From assembly GCA_028871455.1 (NCBI GenBank), contig JAGWNF010000016.1, positions 1-64,000 of the forward strand: a stretch of 64,000 bases of DNA, given 5' to 3'. This document shows positions 36,934 to 46,308 of this stretch, one piece after another (position 1 is the stretch's first letter; each line of letters opens with the position of its first letter). The position numbers were made by a program, and so were the translations under genes. The notes beneath the pieces were generated by a model, which was not told the origin of the DNA, searched no databases, and saw nothing but the letters and a program-made list of their open reading frames with translations. Origin of the DNA: Alphaproteobacteria bacterium. Its GTDB lineage: Bacteria > Pseudomonadota > Alphaproteobacteria > ATCC43930 > CGMCC-115725.

Positions 36934-37122
36934 GTTGGGGCTTGAAAATCGCGCCGCATCCGGCCTCAGAGCCGTGCGGGCCTTGCTTTCCACCCTAGTT
37001 GTGTGCAGCCGCCGGATCACTCGGATGCAGAAGCCGATACCGGTCAATCGCTCCACAATCCGCGGTTGAGCATGGTTTCGAGCGTCCGCCGTTTCGGGAC
37101 GCCAATCAGCAAGACTGGCGCG

Positions 37123-37824
37123 CTACGCCGATATGGGTGCGATCACGTGAACGCCGCCGGCGCCGGCCACGATCGCCTCGGACGCGAGCCCGAGAAAGAG
37201 GCCGCTGTCGACCACGCCCGGCACTGCAGCAAGCCGCGCCGCAAGCGCTGCCGCATCGCCGATGTTGTGGCAGACACAATCGGCGATCAGCAAACCATCG
37301 TCGGTGACAACCTCGCGCCCGTTTAATCGACGAAGCGTGGCGGCTATGCCCAATGCATCAAGACGATGTAGCGCGAGTGTGCGCGCGAAAGGTAATAGTA
37401 CGACCGGCAGTTTGCCACGATTACCTAGACGATCGACGAGCTTGCGATCGTCCGCAATGACGACGAAGCGGCGGCTGGCACGCGCCACGAGTTTCTCCCG
37501 CACTAAACTGCCACCACCGCCTTTTATAAGATTGAGCGTTCCGCGCTCGATCTCGTCGGCACCGTCGATCGCTACGTCGATCGGTCGCGTGCCCAGATCG
37601 GTCAATGGCACTCCGAGCCGGCCGGCCAGTGCAGCGATACGATCCGATGTCGGTACGCCGGTGATCCGAAGTCCTTCGCCAATCCGCCGCGCCAGAGCAC
37701 CGAGCGCGAATTCCGCCGTGCTGCCGCTGCCTAGCCCGACCACCATGCCATCACCGAGCAATGCGATCGCGCACTCCGCCGCCGCCCGCTTGTAATCATC
37801 GATCGCCGCGAACGGTATTGACAT
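37123..37824 (-). CDS. rpiA: Ribose-5-phosphate isomerase A
   Basis: A 233-residue enzyme that interconverts ribose and ribulose 5-phosphate. Signatures are VVGLGSGSTAEFAL (~28-41), DVAIDGADEIERGTLNLIKGG with catalytic Asp and the following Lys, and LVREKLVARAS. It continues the product of gnd to ribose 5-phosphate. Its start overlaps the stop of the upstream Mpo1-like gene by one base. Confidence 0.95.
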   Translation of the reverse strand: MSIPFAAIDDYKRAAAECAIALLGDGMVVGLGSGSTAEFALGALARRIGEGLRITGVPTSDRIAALAGRLGVPLTDLGTRPIDVAIDGADEIERGTLNLIKGGGGSLVREKLVARASRRFVVIADDRKLVDRLGNRGKLPVVLLPFARTLALHRLDALGIAATLRRLNGREVVTDDGLLIADCVCHNIGDAAALAARLAAVPGVVDSGLFLGLASEAIVAGAGGVHVIAPISA

Positions 37825-38207
37825 CAGTGACCGCGGCGGCGGCGCACCGGCACGCCGGCGCGCGCCAGTTCACTGCCGAGCCGGCCCGTCAGCCACAGCG
37901 CAAACATCCGCAGATCGCTGATGAGCGACCACAGCGGATGATCGAAGGTTGCGGGCCGGTTCTTCTCGAAAGCAGCGTGCGCGATCCATGCCGGACCGTA
38001 GCCCGCAACCACGGCCGCGGCGAGGAACCATACGCGTCCGGTCGCTGCCAATGCAGCGAGACAGATGATCGCTATAGCCGTGCCGAAGAAGTGCCATTGA
38101 CGCGTTTCGGCGCGCGCATGCGCCCGCAGATAATGCGCCCAGAACTGCGCATAATCGTCAATGCGGTCGGTGTGCGGACGGCGGGGTCGTTCGGAATTTC
38201 GAGCCAT
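37824..38207 (-). CDS. Mpo1-like (DUF962) membrane protein
   Basis: A 127-residue protein with two or three hydrophobic segments (~34-75) and the DUF962 pattern YLRAHARAETRQWHFFGTA near the start and WIAHAAFEKNRPATFDHPLWS later. The family includes yeast Mpo1, an iron-dependent dioxygenase of 2-hydroxy fatty acids. The conserved His residues are present. I start at ATG 38207 because GGAG sits 6 nt before it; GTG 38219 is possible. It is cotranscribed with rpiA. Confidence 0.85.
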   Translation of the reverse strand: MARNSERPRRPHTDRIDDYAQFWAHYLRAHARAETRQWHFFGTAIAIICLAALAATGRVWFLAAAVVAGYGPAWIAHAAFEKNRPATFDHPLWSLISDLRMFALWLTGRLGSELARAGVPVRRRRGH

Positions 38208-38355
38208 GCTTGGCTCCACTATAGAAACCGTATAGGTCCGCCGCCAGAGGAGCGGCCGATCAACTCGGCGCCGCCTTCATTCCGCCAAAATCCGGCGCAT
38301 CATTCCGGCATATGGGGCCAGTTCGTTGAACCTGGCCCGCCACGGAGGTTTTGCA

Positions 38356-38799
38356 ATGAAGCAAGTAGCTCTGGTCCTGATTGCCAGCCTCGCCGCAATC
38401 GGCAGTGCACGGGCGCAAGCATGGCCGAACGCCGCGCCCTCGCCATACGGCAGCTCAACAACTGCGCCGACTGCCGCCGCGGCACCTCAAACCGCGCTTC
38501 CGCCAGCGACCCATGGCGTAGAACTCGGATCGCCGCCACACGCTCTCGGCAGCGCGCCGCCGAGTATGCCCGCGCTGCCGCCACCGCAGGCTGCCACCGC
38601 CGAATCTCCGGTGGCCGATCTGGACAATCCGCAAAGCCAGCGGGCGACGACCGCGCTCAACATACTCGAGGCACAAGGTTACACCTATTTCGGTGATTTC
38701 CGGCCCGACGGCAACATGTTCACCGCGCTGGTGCACGACGGCGGCCAACAGTTCAGGGTCGTGATCAATCCCGATACCGGGCAGATTTCGCAGCAATGA
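38356..38799 (+). CDS. Secreted PepSY-like protein with Pro/Ala-rich linker
   Basis: A 147-residue protein with GGAGG before ATG 38356. A signal peptide (MKQVALVLIASLAAIGSARA) is followed by a Pro/Ala/Ser-rich low-complexity linker (~21-90). The C-terminal domain reads ALNILEAQGYTYFGDF and VVINPDTGQISQQ and resembles one PepSY-like unit. The 99-residue protein at 7762 has a similar end. Probably periplasmic; function unknown. Confidence 0.7.
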   Translation: MKQVALVLIASLAAIGSARAQAWPNAAPSPYGSSTTAPTAAAAPQTALPPATHGVELGSPPHALGSAPPSMPALPPPQAATAESPVADLDNPQSQRATTALNILEAQGYTYFGDFRPDGNMFTALVHDGGQQFRVVINPDTGQISQQ

Positions 38800-38859
38800 G
38801 CCGAGTTCGCGCTGGCGGCGGTGGCGGCTCCGGCGTATGATTCCTGCGTTGCACCGGCC

Positions 38860-39549
38860 ATGGCGCGAACGCAATCGCTACCGAATGTTGTTATCACTTT
38901 GATCGTTGCGCTTGGCGCTCTCGCGGCACCAGTGCGCGCCGAGACCCAAGTTTATACCTACGCCGTCGAACATCCGACCTTCGGACGGATCGGGACCTAC
39001 ACCAACGTCATCGAACGGTCGGGCGACCGTACCCACGTCTCGAGCGTGCTTCACACCGCTGTGCGGATCCTGGGCTTCGTCGTCTATAGTCAGGACGCGA
39101 AGCGAAGCGAAGAGTGGCGACGTGGCCGGCTGATATCCTTCCGCAGCGTAACCACGACCGACGGCAAGAGCCTTGACGTCACCGGCGTGGCACGCGGCAA
39201 CACGTTCGTCATCACCACGCCTGCCGGCACGACCGTGGCACCGGCCGATGTGCGCCCGTCCAATCCGTGGACACCCGCCATACTCAAAGCCCACGTGATG
39301 ATGTCGACCAAGACCGGCCTGATCGAAGACGTCCAGGTGACCGGCGGCGATGAAACCGCCGCGACCTTCGACGACACAACGCGCATGCTTCACCGCTATT
39401 TGATCGACGGGCACAAACGCGGCGTCGTCTGGCTCGACAATCATGGTGTACCGATTGCTTTCAAAGTCTGGGAACAGGGTACGCCGATCGAACTCGTGCT
39501 GATCTCGCCGGCGGTGCCGCTCGCACAGACTGCCATGGCACCGCGGTGA
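38860..39549 (+). CDS. Secreted DUF6134-like protein
   Basis: A 229-residue protein with a signal peptide (VITLIVALGALAAPVRA) followed by a beta-rich domain starting VYTYAVEHPTFGRIG. Similar exported proteins in rhizobia are annotated DUF6134 (earlier DUF3108-like). From ATG 38860 the signal peptide is well formed; an earlier in-frame start would spoil it. It lies 60 nt after the PepSY-like gene and may share its transcript. Function unknown. Confidence 0.65.
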   Translation: MARTQSLPNVVITLIVALGALAAPVRAETQVYTYAVEHPTFGRIGTYTNVIERSGDRTHVSSVLHTAVRILGFVVYSQDAKRSEEWRRGRLISFRSVTTTDGKSLDVTGVARGNTFVITTPAGTTVAPADVRPSNPWTPAILKAHVMMSTKTGLIEDVQVTGGDETAATFDDTTRMLHRYLIDGHKRGVVWLDNHGVPIAFKVWEQGTPIELVLISPAVPLAQTAMAPR

Positions 39550-39715
39550 AGGTCCCGCCGGCATCGCTCTATCTCCACAGGACACGCGGTCGCACCGATC
39601 GCACCATCGACAACACCGCTGAGCACTTCGTCGATGCGACGCGTGCGACCGCGGCGCCCTAGCCTTCCTCATTCCGAACACCGATACTGGGCCGCCGATA
39701 CCGGCGGAGGAATCC

Positions 39716-40981
39716 GTGGACATCTATTCCGGTCCGGTCTTCGAGATGGCGCGACAGCAATTCCACGCGGTCGCCGACCATCTCGCCATTCCGGAGAACG
39801 AACGCGACCGTTTGCTCTATCCGAAACGCGCCATCGCCGTCGCCGTTCCCGTCAACATGGACGACGGGCGCACGCGAGTCTTCAACGGCTATCGCGTACA
39901 GCATCATCTGACGCTCGGTCCGACCAAGGGTGGGACTCGGTTCGCGCCCAAACTCGATCTCGGCGAGGTCGGCGCGCTCGCCGTTTGGATGAGCTGGAAA
40001 TGTGCACTGGTCGGGTTGCCCTATGGCGGCGCCAAGGGTGGAGTTGCCTGTGATCCGCGGGGGCTTTCGAAGCGCGAGCTCGAGGCGCTGTCGCGCCGAT
40101 ATATGCAGGAGATGATTCCGTTCGTCGGTCCGCACACCGATATCATGGCGCCCGATCTCGGCACCAACGAGCAGATCATGGCGTGGTTCATGGATACCTA
40201 CTCGATGTTCCAGGGTCATGCCGTGACCGAGATCGTCACAGGCAAGCCGGTGGCAGTGGGTGGCACGGTCGGTCGGCGCGAGGCGACCGGGCGCGGCATC
40301 GCCTATCTGGTCGCGCGCGCTCTCGAGGCAATCAAGCACAAGGCGGCGGAAACGACGGCGATTGTGCAGGGTTTCGGCAATGTCGGGTCGGTCGCGGCAC
40401 TGACTTTGGCACGGCGCATGGGCGTCAAGGTCGTCGGCCTGTCGGACCATACGGCGGCCTATTATGATGCCGACGGTCTACCGCTCGACGCAATCGAAGA
40501 CCACGCCCGCCGCCACGATGGCGTGCTCGCCGGCTGGTCGAAAGAATCGATGATCGACGGCGAAGAATTGCTGACGCAGCCATGCACCGTCCTGGTACCG
40601 GCGGCGATCGAACGGGTGATCACCGAGAAGAACGCTGGCCGACTCCAATGCCGGATTCTGGCCGAGGGCGCTAACGGCCCGACCACGCCCGCGGCCGACA
40701 CCATCCTCGACCAGCGGCAAAACGAGATCTTCGTCATCCCCGACATCCTCTGCAATTCCGGCGGTGTCATCGTTTCGTACTTCGAATGGGTGCAGGATCT
40801 GCAACAGCTGTTCTGGACGGAGGCCGAGATCAATCACCGGCTCGAGCAGATCCTCGAAACCGCTTTTCGCCAGATCGCGCGGCGTGGCCGCAATGATCGG
40901 GTCTCGAGCCGCGTCGCCGCCATGGCGCTCGGTGTCGAGAAGGTGCGTGCCGGTAAACGGCTCCGCGGGTTGTTTCCATGA
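39716..40981 (+). CDS. gdhA: Glutamate dehydrogenase (Glu/Leu/Phe/Val family)
   Basis: A 421-residue NAD(P)-dependent enzyme that interconverts glutamate and 2-oxoglutarate plus ammonia. It starts at GTG 39716 after GGAGG. The active-site Lys sits in PYGGAKGGVACDP (~103-115), preceded by HHLTLGPTKGGTRF. The Rossmann motif is VQGFGNVGSVAA. The family is clear; preference for glutamate rather than leucine is inferred. It ends 7 nt before the MarC gene. Confidence 0.9.
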   Translation: MDIYSGPVFEMARQQFHAVADHLAIPENERDRLLYPKRAIAVAVPVNMDDGRTRVFNGYRVQHHLTLGPTKGGTRFAPKLDLGEVGALAVWMSWKCALVGLPYGGAKGGVACDPRGLSKRELEALSRRYMQEMIPFVGPHTDIMAPDLGTNEQIMAWFMDTYSMFQGHAVTEIVTGKPVAVGGTVGRREATGRGIAYLVARALEAIKHKAAETTAIVQGFGNVGSVAALTLARRMGVKVVGLSDHTAAYYDADGLPLDAIEDHARRHDGVLAGWSKESMIDGEELLTQPCTVLVPAAIERVITEKNAGRLQCRILAEGANGPTTPAADTILDQRQNEIFVIPDILCNSGGVIVSYFEWVQDLQQLFWTEAEINHRLEQILETAFRQIARRGRNDRVSSRVAAMALGVEKVRAGKRLRGLFP

Positions 40982-40988
40982 TCCGGCC

Positions 40989-41615
40989 GTGACCGCCCTC
41001 ATTCTCGACAGCTTCGTCATCTTCGGCGTGATCATCGATCCGATCGGCACGGCGGTCATCTTCGCGGCGTTGACGCACGACTGGACGCGCGAGGAACAAC
41101 GCCAAGCCGCCTTGCGCGGCATTTCCGTGGCTGCGGTCCTCTTGTTGGCGTTCGCTTTAGCCGGCGCGCCACTGCTGCAAGCACTCGGCATCTCGCTGGC
41201 GGCGTTTCACATCGCCGGCGGCATCCTGTTGTTCCTGCTGGCCATCGACATGGCCTTCGCGCGGCCATCCGGCATCCACGCACCGACGCCACCCGAGCGC
41301 GAGGAAGCCCGCAAGCGCGATGACGTGGCGGTGTTTCCGCTCGCGTTTCCGCTGCTTGCCGGACCCGGCGCCCTGACCTCGACGGTTCTCCTCATCGGCC
41401 GTGCCGGAACGCCGCTCGACAGCGCCCTGGTCATCGCCGCTCTGGCCATCGTCCTCGGTCTCACGGCCGTCGCGCTGCTCTCAGCCGCACGGTTGTCACA
41501 CCTGCTGGGCATTACCGGCGCCAACGTCATCACGCGTGTCCTCGGCCTCATTCTTGCGGCACTCGCGGCACAGTTCGTTCTTGATGGCTTGGCCACCAGT
41601 AGCCTGCGCCTCTGA
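40989..41615 (+). CDS. MarC family membrane protein
   Basis: A 208-residue protein with six predicted membrane segments and family blocks FGVIIDPIGTAVIFAALT, HIAGGILLFLLAIDM and FPLAFPLLAGPGALTSTVLL. GTG 40989 is the first start after the gdh stop. Despite the family name, MarC is not needed for multidrug resistance, and its function is unknown. Confidence 0.9.
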   Translation: MTALILDSFVIFGVIIDPIGTAVIFAALTHDWTREEQRQAALRGISVAAVLLLAFALAGAPLLQALGISLAAFHIAGGILLFLLAIDMAFARPSGIHAPTPPEREEARKRDDVAVFPLAFPLLAGPGALTSTVLLIGRAGTPLDSALVIAALAIVLGLTAVALLSAARLSHLLGITGANVITRVLGLILAALAAQFVLDGLATSSLRL

Positions 41616-41754
41616 GGGCGCCACAGTCCACCGGAACCGTCACGATACGGCGGCGTTTGTCTCTTGATACCCCAGTGCGGAGCGCGTCGAATGATTGAGA
41701 CGCTCCACGCCGAGACGCGCCAAGCGAGGCCAAAGGGGGGGAGGCGCGCAACGC

Positions 41755-42186
41755 GTGCCCGTGAAAGAGATTGGCGGATGGATCGCGCCATGGCTCGTGG
41801 GTATTTTGCTCGCGAGCGCGACGCTGTTCGGCTTCCTGACGGCGAGCAGCGCCGGCGAGCCCGATACCTATGCCGCGGGCATAGTCACCGGATTCCTGGC
41901 GCTGGTGGCGCTGGGTTGGCTGGTCAAGCACTCGCTTGACCACGGCGCCGAGGGTTGGCCGCTCACCGTTCTCGTCGATCGTCCGGAATCGCTTCTGCTG
42001 CTGATCGCGGTATTGACGGCGATCGGCATCGGTGGCCTATTCCTGGCTGCCGACACTCGTGGCGCGCCGGAGGCCATCGGCTACGCCCTTTTCATCGTCT
42101 GCCTGCTCGTCATCGCCTGGAACCTGAAGCACTACTACGATCGCACAGGCTCCGCACGGCACAACGGCCGCGGCCGATCGGCTTAG
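41755..42186 (+). CDS. Four-helix membrane protein, unknown
   Basis: A protein of ~143 residues with four hydrophobic segments (~10-30, 40-62, 75-97, 107-122) and a basic C-terminus. An unusually G-rich Shine-Dalgarno (GGGGGGAGG, 41735-41743) points to GTG 41755 or 41761. An upstream ATG at 41695 would put the ribosome site inside the gene. I recognise no family. Its end overlaps the remains of a convergent MFS gene. Confidence 0.6.
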   Translation: MPVKEIGGWIAPWLVGILLASATLFGFLTASSAGEPDTYAAGIVTGFLALVALGWLVKHSLDHGAEGWPLTVLVDRPESLLLLIAVLTAIGIGGLFLAADTRGAPEAIGYALFIVCLLVIAWNLKHYYDRTGSARHNGRGRSA

Positions 42187-42285
42187 ATCTTTTCCGGTAA
42201 CGGCTTGCCACGCGTCTCCGGGAGGAACAGCGTCGCCAAGAAGCCGACCACGTAGATGAAGCTGATGCTTACCGCGGCGTTGCCC
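42183..42285 (-). pseudogene. 3' fragment of an MFS sugar-transporter gene
   Basis: The reverse strand reads [20 protein letters not shown] then GKPLPEKI and a stop at 42183. This is the typical last helix and PETRGKPLPE tail of sugar/metabolite MFS transporters. Beyond ~42285 the DNA belongs to an Lrp-type gene on the other strand, so ~400 codons of the transporter are gone. Confidence 0.75.
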
Positions 42286-42642
42286 TGCCTGCGTCGCGTG
42301 CGCGATCTCGAGGAATCAGGCGTCATCCGCCGCTATGTCGCCTTGCTTGATCCGGCGACGGTCGGCTTGCCGGTCAGCGTCTTCGTCAACGTGACGCTGG
42401 AGCGTCAGGTCGAAGCGGCGCTCGAGCGTTTCGAGGCGGCGATCCTCAAACGGCCGGAGGTGATGGAGTGCCACCTCATGACTGGCGATGCCGACTACTT
42501 GCTGCGCATCGTCACCGCCGACCTTTCGGCCTATGAGCGCTTCCTGATCGAACATCTGACCCGCGTGCCCGGCGTCGCCAGCATCAAATCGAGCTTCGCG
42601 CCGAAACAGGTCAAATATCGGACGGCGTTGCCGCTCGGCTAG
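42283..42642 (+). pseudogene. Lrp/AsnC regulator gene lacking its 5' third
   Basis: The frame to 42642 encodes [20 protein letters not shown], then a complete RAM (AsnC) ligand domain ending [10 protein letters not shown]. The first ~35 residues with most of the helix-turn-helix are missing. The ATG at 42256 lies in antisense MFS sequence. The product could still oligomerise but would bind DNA poorly. This is a deletion junction between two genes that once faced each other. Confidence 0.72.
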
Positions 42643-42772
42643 GCATTCCGGCGCCAGAACCGCTCGAACCGGCCAATAAGGCGGTTTCGTGACTGATCTA
42701 GCGCAAGGCGCCGGCTCCCGAAATCCTGCCCTAATCGTCGGGTTCCGAGCAGCGACTAGGCGGGGACTGAGC

Positions 42773-44713
42773 GTGACGGCAAAGACCGAGATTATTGAGC
42801 GTCTTGGGGAGACGGCGGTACTGCTGCCGTCGCTGATCGGCGATGCGCTCGCCGCGAATGACCGCATCAAGCTTCGGCTGACATTACTTCAGGAATCGGT
42901 GGCACAGGCGCAAATGCCAAGCCATGAGCCGCGGAATTTCAACCATGACCGTCGCGCCGTAGGGCTCGATGATTCCGCACTCGACGCACTTGTCACGGGT
43001 GCGCGACAACTGAGCCCCGGCAGTTTCGTCATGCCCGGCGTTCGTGCCCTGCTCGACGGACTCCGCAGCGACCTCCGGCAGATGCTCGCGCCACTTGCGG
43101 CTGCTGACAGACGGGCCAACGAGCCGTTCGCCGACCGCGTCGCGGCGGCGCAGGCATCGCTCCCTCTCGCTGATGACGACCAGATCAACCTGCAGGAGAT
43201 CGAGGCGCTGACGACGACGGTCCGCCGCGGCGAGCGCGACAGTGTTCATCTCCTCGTCATGGATCTGCACAAGGCGATCAACCGCCTCGCCGCAGAAACC
43301 GCCGTCGAAATTCTCGACGGCGCGCACGTGCATGCGCTTAACGAGCGCGATCGTCAGTCCGTCCGAGCATTCATGCGCGGCTTGAACCGTACTGTACCGC
43401 TGGCTTTCGGCCATCCCGGACTCGACACGACGGCCGTGCGAAGCGCCGGCCGCCTGACCATTCAGAATGACATCGGCACGACCGATGCGCATGTCCTCGT
43501 GATTCATGTCGATGCGAATGCAGTAACCGTCACTTATACCGACAATCATCGGCCGCGCGCCGAGTTCTTCATGGCCCTCTTCGAGGAGCGCGGCATCGTC
43601 TGGAGCCCGCTCGCCGAGCAACGCGGCGATGGGCTCGAAGAAGATGTCTTCTACCTTTTGACCGGCCATCGTGTATCCGACGACGGCCGCGATTGCGATC
43701 GTTTCCTCGAGTTCCTCGGCTCGCGGATCGTTTTCCTGATCGACTGGAACAAGGCACGTAAGGCGCTACAGGTCTTCGTCGGTAAGAACGCCGCGATCGA
43801 TCTGTTGACGTGGACGGCCCGCAACGATTACGGCCACCGTGCGTTCCTTGAGCTTGGTGGCGTCGATCTGATTTTTGATGCTGTCTCGCGGGCCGCGGCG
43901 GGGCGCATTCGTTACGGCGCGCGGCTCGACGAGGCGCTCGGCGCTGCCGAATGCACGGAATTTCTGCAGCACGTTCTGCGCGACACCAGCCAGGGGCTGG
44001 CCGCCGGACGCTCGGCTCGGCTTATTCGTGATGAAATCCAGGCGGAGCTTGCGCGTCGGTTCGAGACCGCCGAGAGTTCGGCGCTCACCGTGCTCGTCCG
44101 GCACCTCGGCCTGTCGCGCATGTTGGCCGGCGCGATTGTGGATTTGCTGGCAACGCCACGGCTGACCACGCTGGCCGATCGGCAGGCCTTGGCGTCGCGA
44201 GCCAAGCAGATTGAGGAGAAAGCCGATCGCCTGACGGTCGCGGCGCGTGAGGTGACCGCACGTATTCGTGACGCCGGCGCGCTGCGCCCGCTCATCGACG
44301 AGATCGAGAACACGACGGACGCGCTCGAAGATTGCACCTTTCTTCTCAGCCTCGTGCCCGAACCCGACGTGGTCGCGCTCGATCTTGCGCCGCTGGTTCG
44401 GCTCGCCGGAATCGTGGTCGACAGCATCAGTCATCTGGTTCGCGCCGTCGAAACGGCATCGCGTCTGCCGCAGGGCCAGCGCGCTGACGCCGTCGTATCC
44501 CTCCAGGCGACAGACGCCGTAGTGACCGCGGAACGGAGCGCCGATGCCGCGATGCGCGATACCTTCGCCGCGTTCGTCGGTCTGCCCAGCGGCGATGCGC
44601 GAGCGCTCGTACTCGGCCTTGAAATCGCGCGTACCCTCGAAACCGCAACCGATCATCTGTCGCATGCGGCCTTGGCGTTGCGTGATCGCGTGCTCGAGGA
44701 ATTGTCGGCATGA
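42773..44713 (+). CDS. PhoU/DUF47-like protein paired with a PPDK-like enzyme
   Basis: A protein of ~646 residues (GTG 42773; a longer frame from 42689 is open). The N-terminal ~100 residues and the last ~150 are helical with heptad-like charge patterns (LIDEIENTTDALEDCTFLLS), resembling PhoU/DUF47 phosphate regulators. The middle (~180-440) is an alpha/beta domain with GRLTIQNDIGTTDAHVLVI, RIVFLIDWNKARKALQ and RAFLELGG, which I cannot assign. It contains no signal peptide or membrane segment. The stop overlaps the start of the PPDK-like gene (ATGA), implying stoichiometric production of a complex. Function unknown. Confidence 0.7.
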   Translation: MTAKTEIIERLGETAVLLPSLIGDALAANDRIKLRLTLLQESVAQAQMPSHEPRNFNHDRRAVGLDDSALDALVTGARQLSPGSFVMPGVRALLDGLRSDLRQMLAPLAAADRRANEPFADRVAAAQASLPLADDDQINLQEIEALTTTVRRGERDSVHLLVMDLHKAINRLAAETAVEILDGAHVHALNERDRQSVRAFMRGLNRTVPLAFGHPGLDTTAVRSAGRLTIQNDIGTTDAHVLVIHVDANAVTVTYTDNHRPRAEFFMALFEERGIVWSPLAEQRGDGLEEDVFYLLTGHRVSDDGRDCDRFLEFLGSRIVFLIDWNKARKALQVFVGKNAAIDLLTWTARNDYGHRAFLELGGVDLIFDAVSRAAAGRIRYGARLDEALGAAECTEFLQHVLRDTSQGLAAGRSARLIRDEIQAELARRFETAESSALTVLVRHLGLSRMLAGAIVDLLATPRLTTLADRQALASRAKQIEEKADRLTVAAREVTARIRDAGALRPLIDEIENTTDALEDCTFLLSLVPEPDVVALDLAPLVRLAGIVVDSISHLVRAVETASRLPQGQRADAVVSLQATDAVVTAERSADAAMRDTFAAFVGLPSGDARALVLGLEIARTLETATDHLSHAALALRDRVLEELSA

Positions 44714-46308
44714 ATGACTTCGTGCCGCGCTTCATCGGCATCGACAAGCCGACCGACGAACTCGCGCCGGAAATCGTGGGCTCGAAGGCGGCGATGCTGT
44801 CGCGCATGAGCCGCCTCGACCTGAACGTGCCACCGGCTTTCGTGCTGCCGACGGCGCTGTGCGAGCCGTTGAGCCGCAACGATCCGCAGGCGGTCGCGGC
44901 ACTCCACCAGGGATTGCGCGCCGGCATCGCGCGGCTTGAGCAAGCCACCGGCCGGCGGTTCGGCGATGCGCGCGCGCCGCTGCTAGTTTCGGTGCGCTCG
45001 GGTGCGGCGCAATCGATGCCGGGCATGCTCGCGACCGTGCTTGACGTCGGGCTCAACGACGATACCGTCCGCGGTCTGATTGGCCTCACGGGCAACCCAC
45101 GCCTCGCGTGGGACAGCTACCGGCGATTCCTGCAGGGGTTCGCGGAGACCGTCGGCGACAGCTCCTCGGCGCCGTTCGACGCCGGCCTCGCGGCGATGAT
45201 TCGTGACGAAAAAGTCGAGACGGCGGCCGAACTCGATTCCGAGGCACTCGAGCGCTTGAGCCAAGAGTTCAAGGCGATTGCCCTGCACGCAACCGGTCAT
45301 CCGATTCCCGCCGATCCGATGGCTCAGCTCGCTGCGGCGGCGCGGGCGGTCTATCGCTCGTGGAACGGCACCCGCGCCCGGACTTATCGCCGGCTCAACC
45401 ACCTCGACGAGCGTGCCGGCACCGCGGTAACGGTCGAGGCCATGGTTTTCGGCAACGCCGGCGGCGAGTCCGGCGCGGGCGTGGCATTCTCGCGCAACCC
45501 GGCGACGGGTGTGCGCGAGCTATACGTTGACTTTCTATTCGACGCCCAGGGCGAAGACGTCGTCGCCGGCCGGCGGTTGACGGCGGGCCTCGGACCGCTG
45601 ACGGCGCGACTGCCGCAAGTCGCGACGCAGCTTACCGACGGCGCTGCGCGCCTCGAGCGCGAATTCCGCGATGTCCAGGACATCGAGTTCACGGTAGAAA
45701 ACGGAACCTTGTTCTTCCTGCAGACGCGCACCGCCAAACGCACGCCACTCGCCGCACTTCGCATTCTCGTCGACTTGGTCCATGAAGGAGTCGTCGATCC
45801 GGCAACCGCGGCGGCACGGGCGGCGGAAATCGACCTCGATCGGATCCGTGTCACGTGCTTTGGCGACCGGATGCCCGCAGCGGCGCGAGCGATTGCCGTT
45901 TCGCCAGGCGCAGCCGTAGGCCGCGCGGCGTTCGATAGCGCCCGCGCCGAGACTTTGGCAGCCGGCGATCAGCCGGTAATCCTGGTTCGGCACGATACTT
46001 CGACCGATGATGTCACCGGCTTCGCAGCGGCAGCTGGCATTCTCACCGCCGTTGGTGGCCGCACCTCCCACGCCGCGGTCGTCGCGCGTCAGCTCGGAAA
46101 GGTATGTCTGGTCGGCTGTCGTGAATTGACGATTCACGCAGACGACCGGTGCGGCGAGCTTGCCGGAAAAAGAATCGACGAAGGGGACTGGCTATCGCTC
46201 GATGGCGACAACGGTGACGTGACGCTCGGTCGCCGTACGGTGATCGCCAAATTGCCGGAGCACGAGCTTGCGGAAATTGCAACCTGGCGGCAGCACGCCA
46301 CCTCTTGA
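44710..46308 (+). CDS. PPDK-like phosphotransferase without the PEP/pyruvate domain
   Basis: A 532-residue protein with the ATP-grasp domain of pyruvate phosphate dikinase and PEP synthase (~1-350; VSVRSGAAQSMPGML, NPRLAWDSYRRFLQGF, GVAFSRNPATG, FFLQTRTAKRTPLAALRI). A swivelling phosphohistidine domain follows (~390-500), with H454 in GGRTSHAAVVARQLGK. The C-terminal TIM barrel (~350 residues) that binds pyruvate/PEP in true PPDK is absent, and the protein ends cleanly. It can probably phosphorylate its own His from ATP, but the acceptor must be something else. Its coupled PhoU-like neighbour is the obvious candidate partner. Confidence 0.8.
   Translation: MNDFVPRFIGIDKPTDELAPEIVGSKAAMLSRMSRLDLNVPPAFVLPTALCEPLSRNDPQAVAALHQGLRAGIARLEQATGRRFGDARAPLLVSVRSGAAQSMPGMLATVLDVGLNDDTVRGLIGLTGNPRLAWDSYRRFLQGFAETVGDSSSAPFDAGLAAMIRDEKVETAAELDSEALERLSQEFKAIALHATGHPIPADPMAQLAAAARAVYRSWNGTRARTYRRLNHLDERAGTAVTVEAMVFGNAGGESGAGVAFSRNPATGVRELYVDFLFDAQGEDVVAGRRLTAGLGPLTARLPQVATQLTDGAARLEREFRDVQDIEFTVENGTLFFLQTRTAKRTPLAALRILVDLVHEGVVDPATAAARAAEIDLDRIRVTCFGDRMPAAARAIAVSPGAAVGRAAFDSARAETLAAGDQPVILVRHDTSTDDVTGFAAAAGILTAVGGRTSHAAVVARQLGKVCLVGCRELTIHADDRCGELAGKRIDEGDWLSLDGDNGDVTLGRRTVIAKLPEHELAEIATWRQHATS

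Noticed and set aside
36731-37069. Forward-strand 112-codon ORF opposite the small ORF
   Set aside because: It is the tail of a longer frame antisense to ligD, has no family, and the reverse-strand alternative has an upstream regulatory box.
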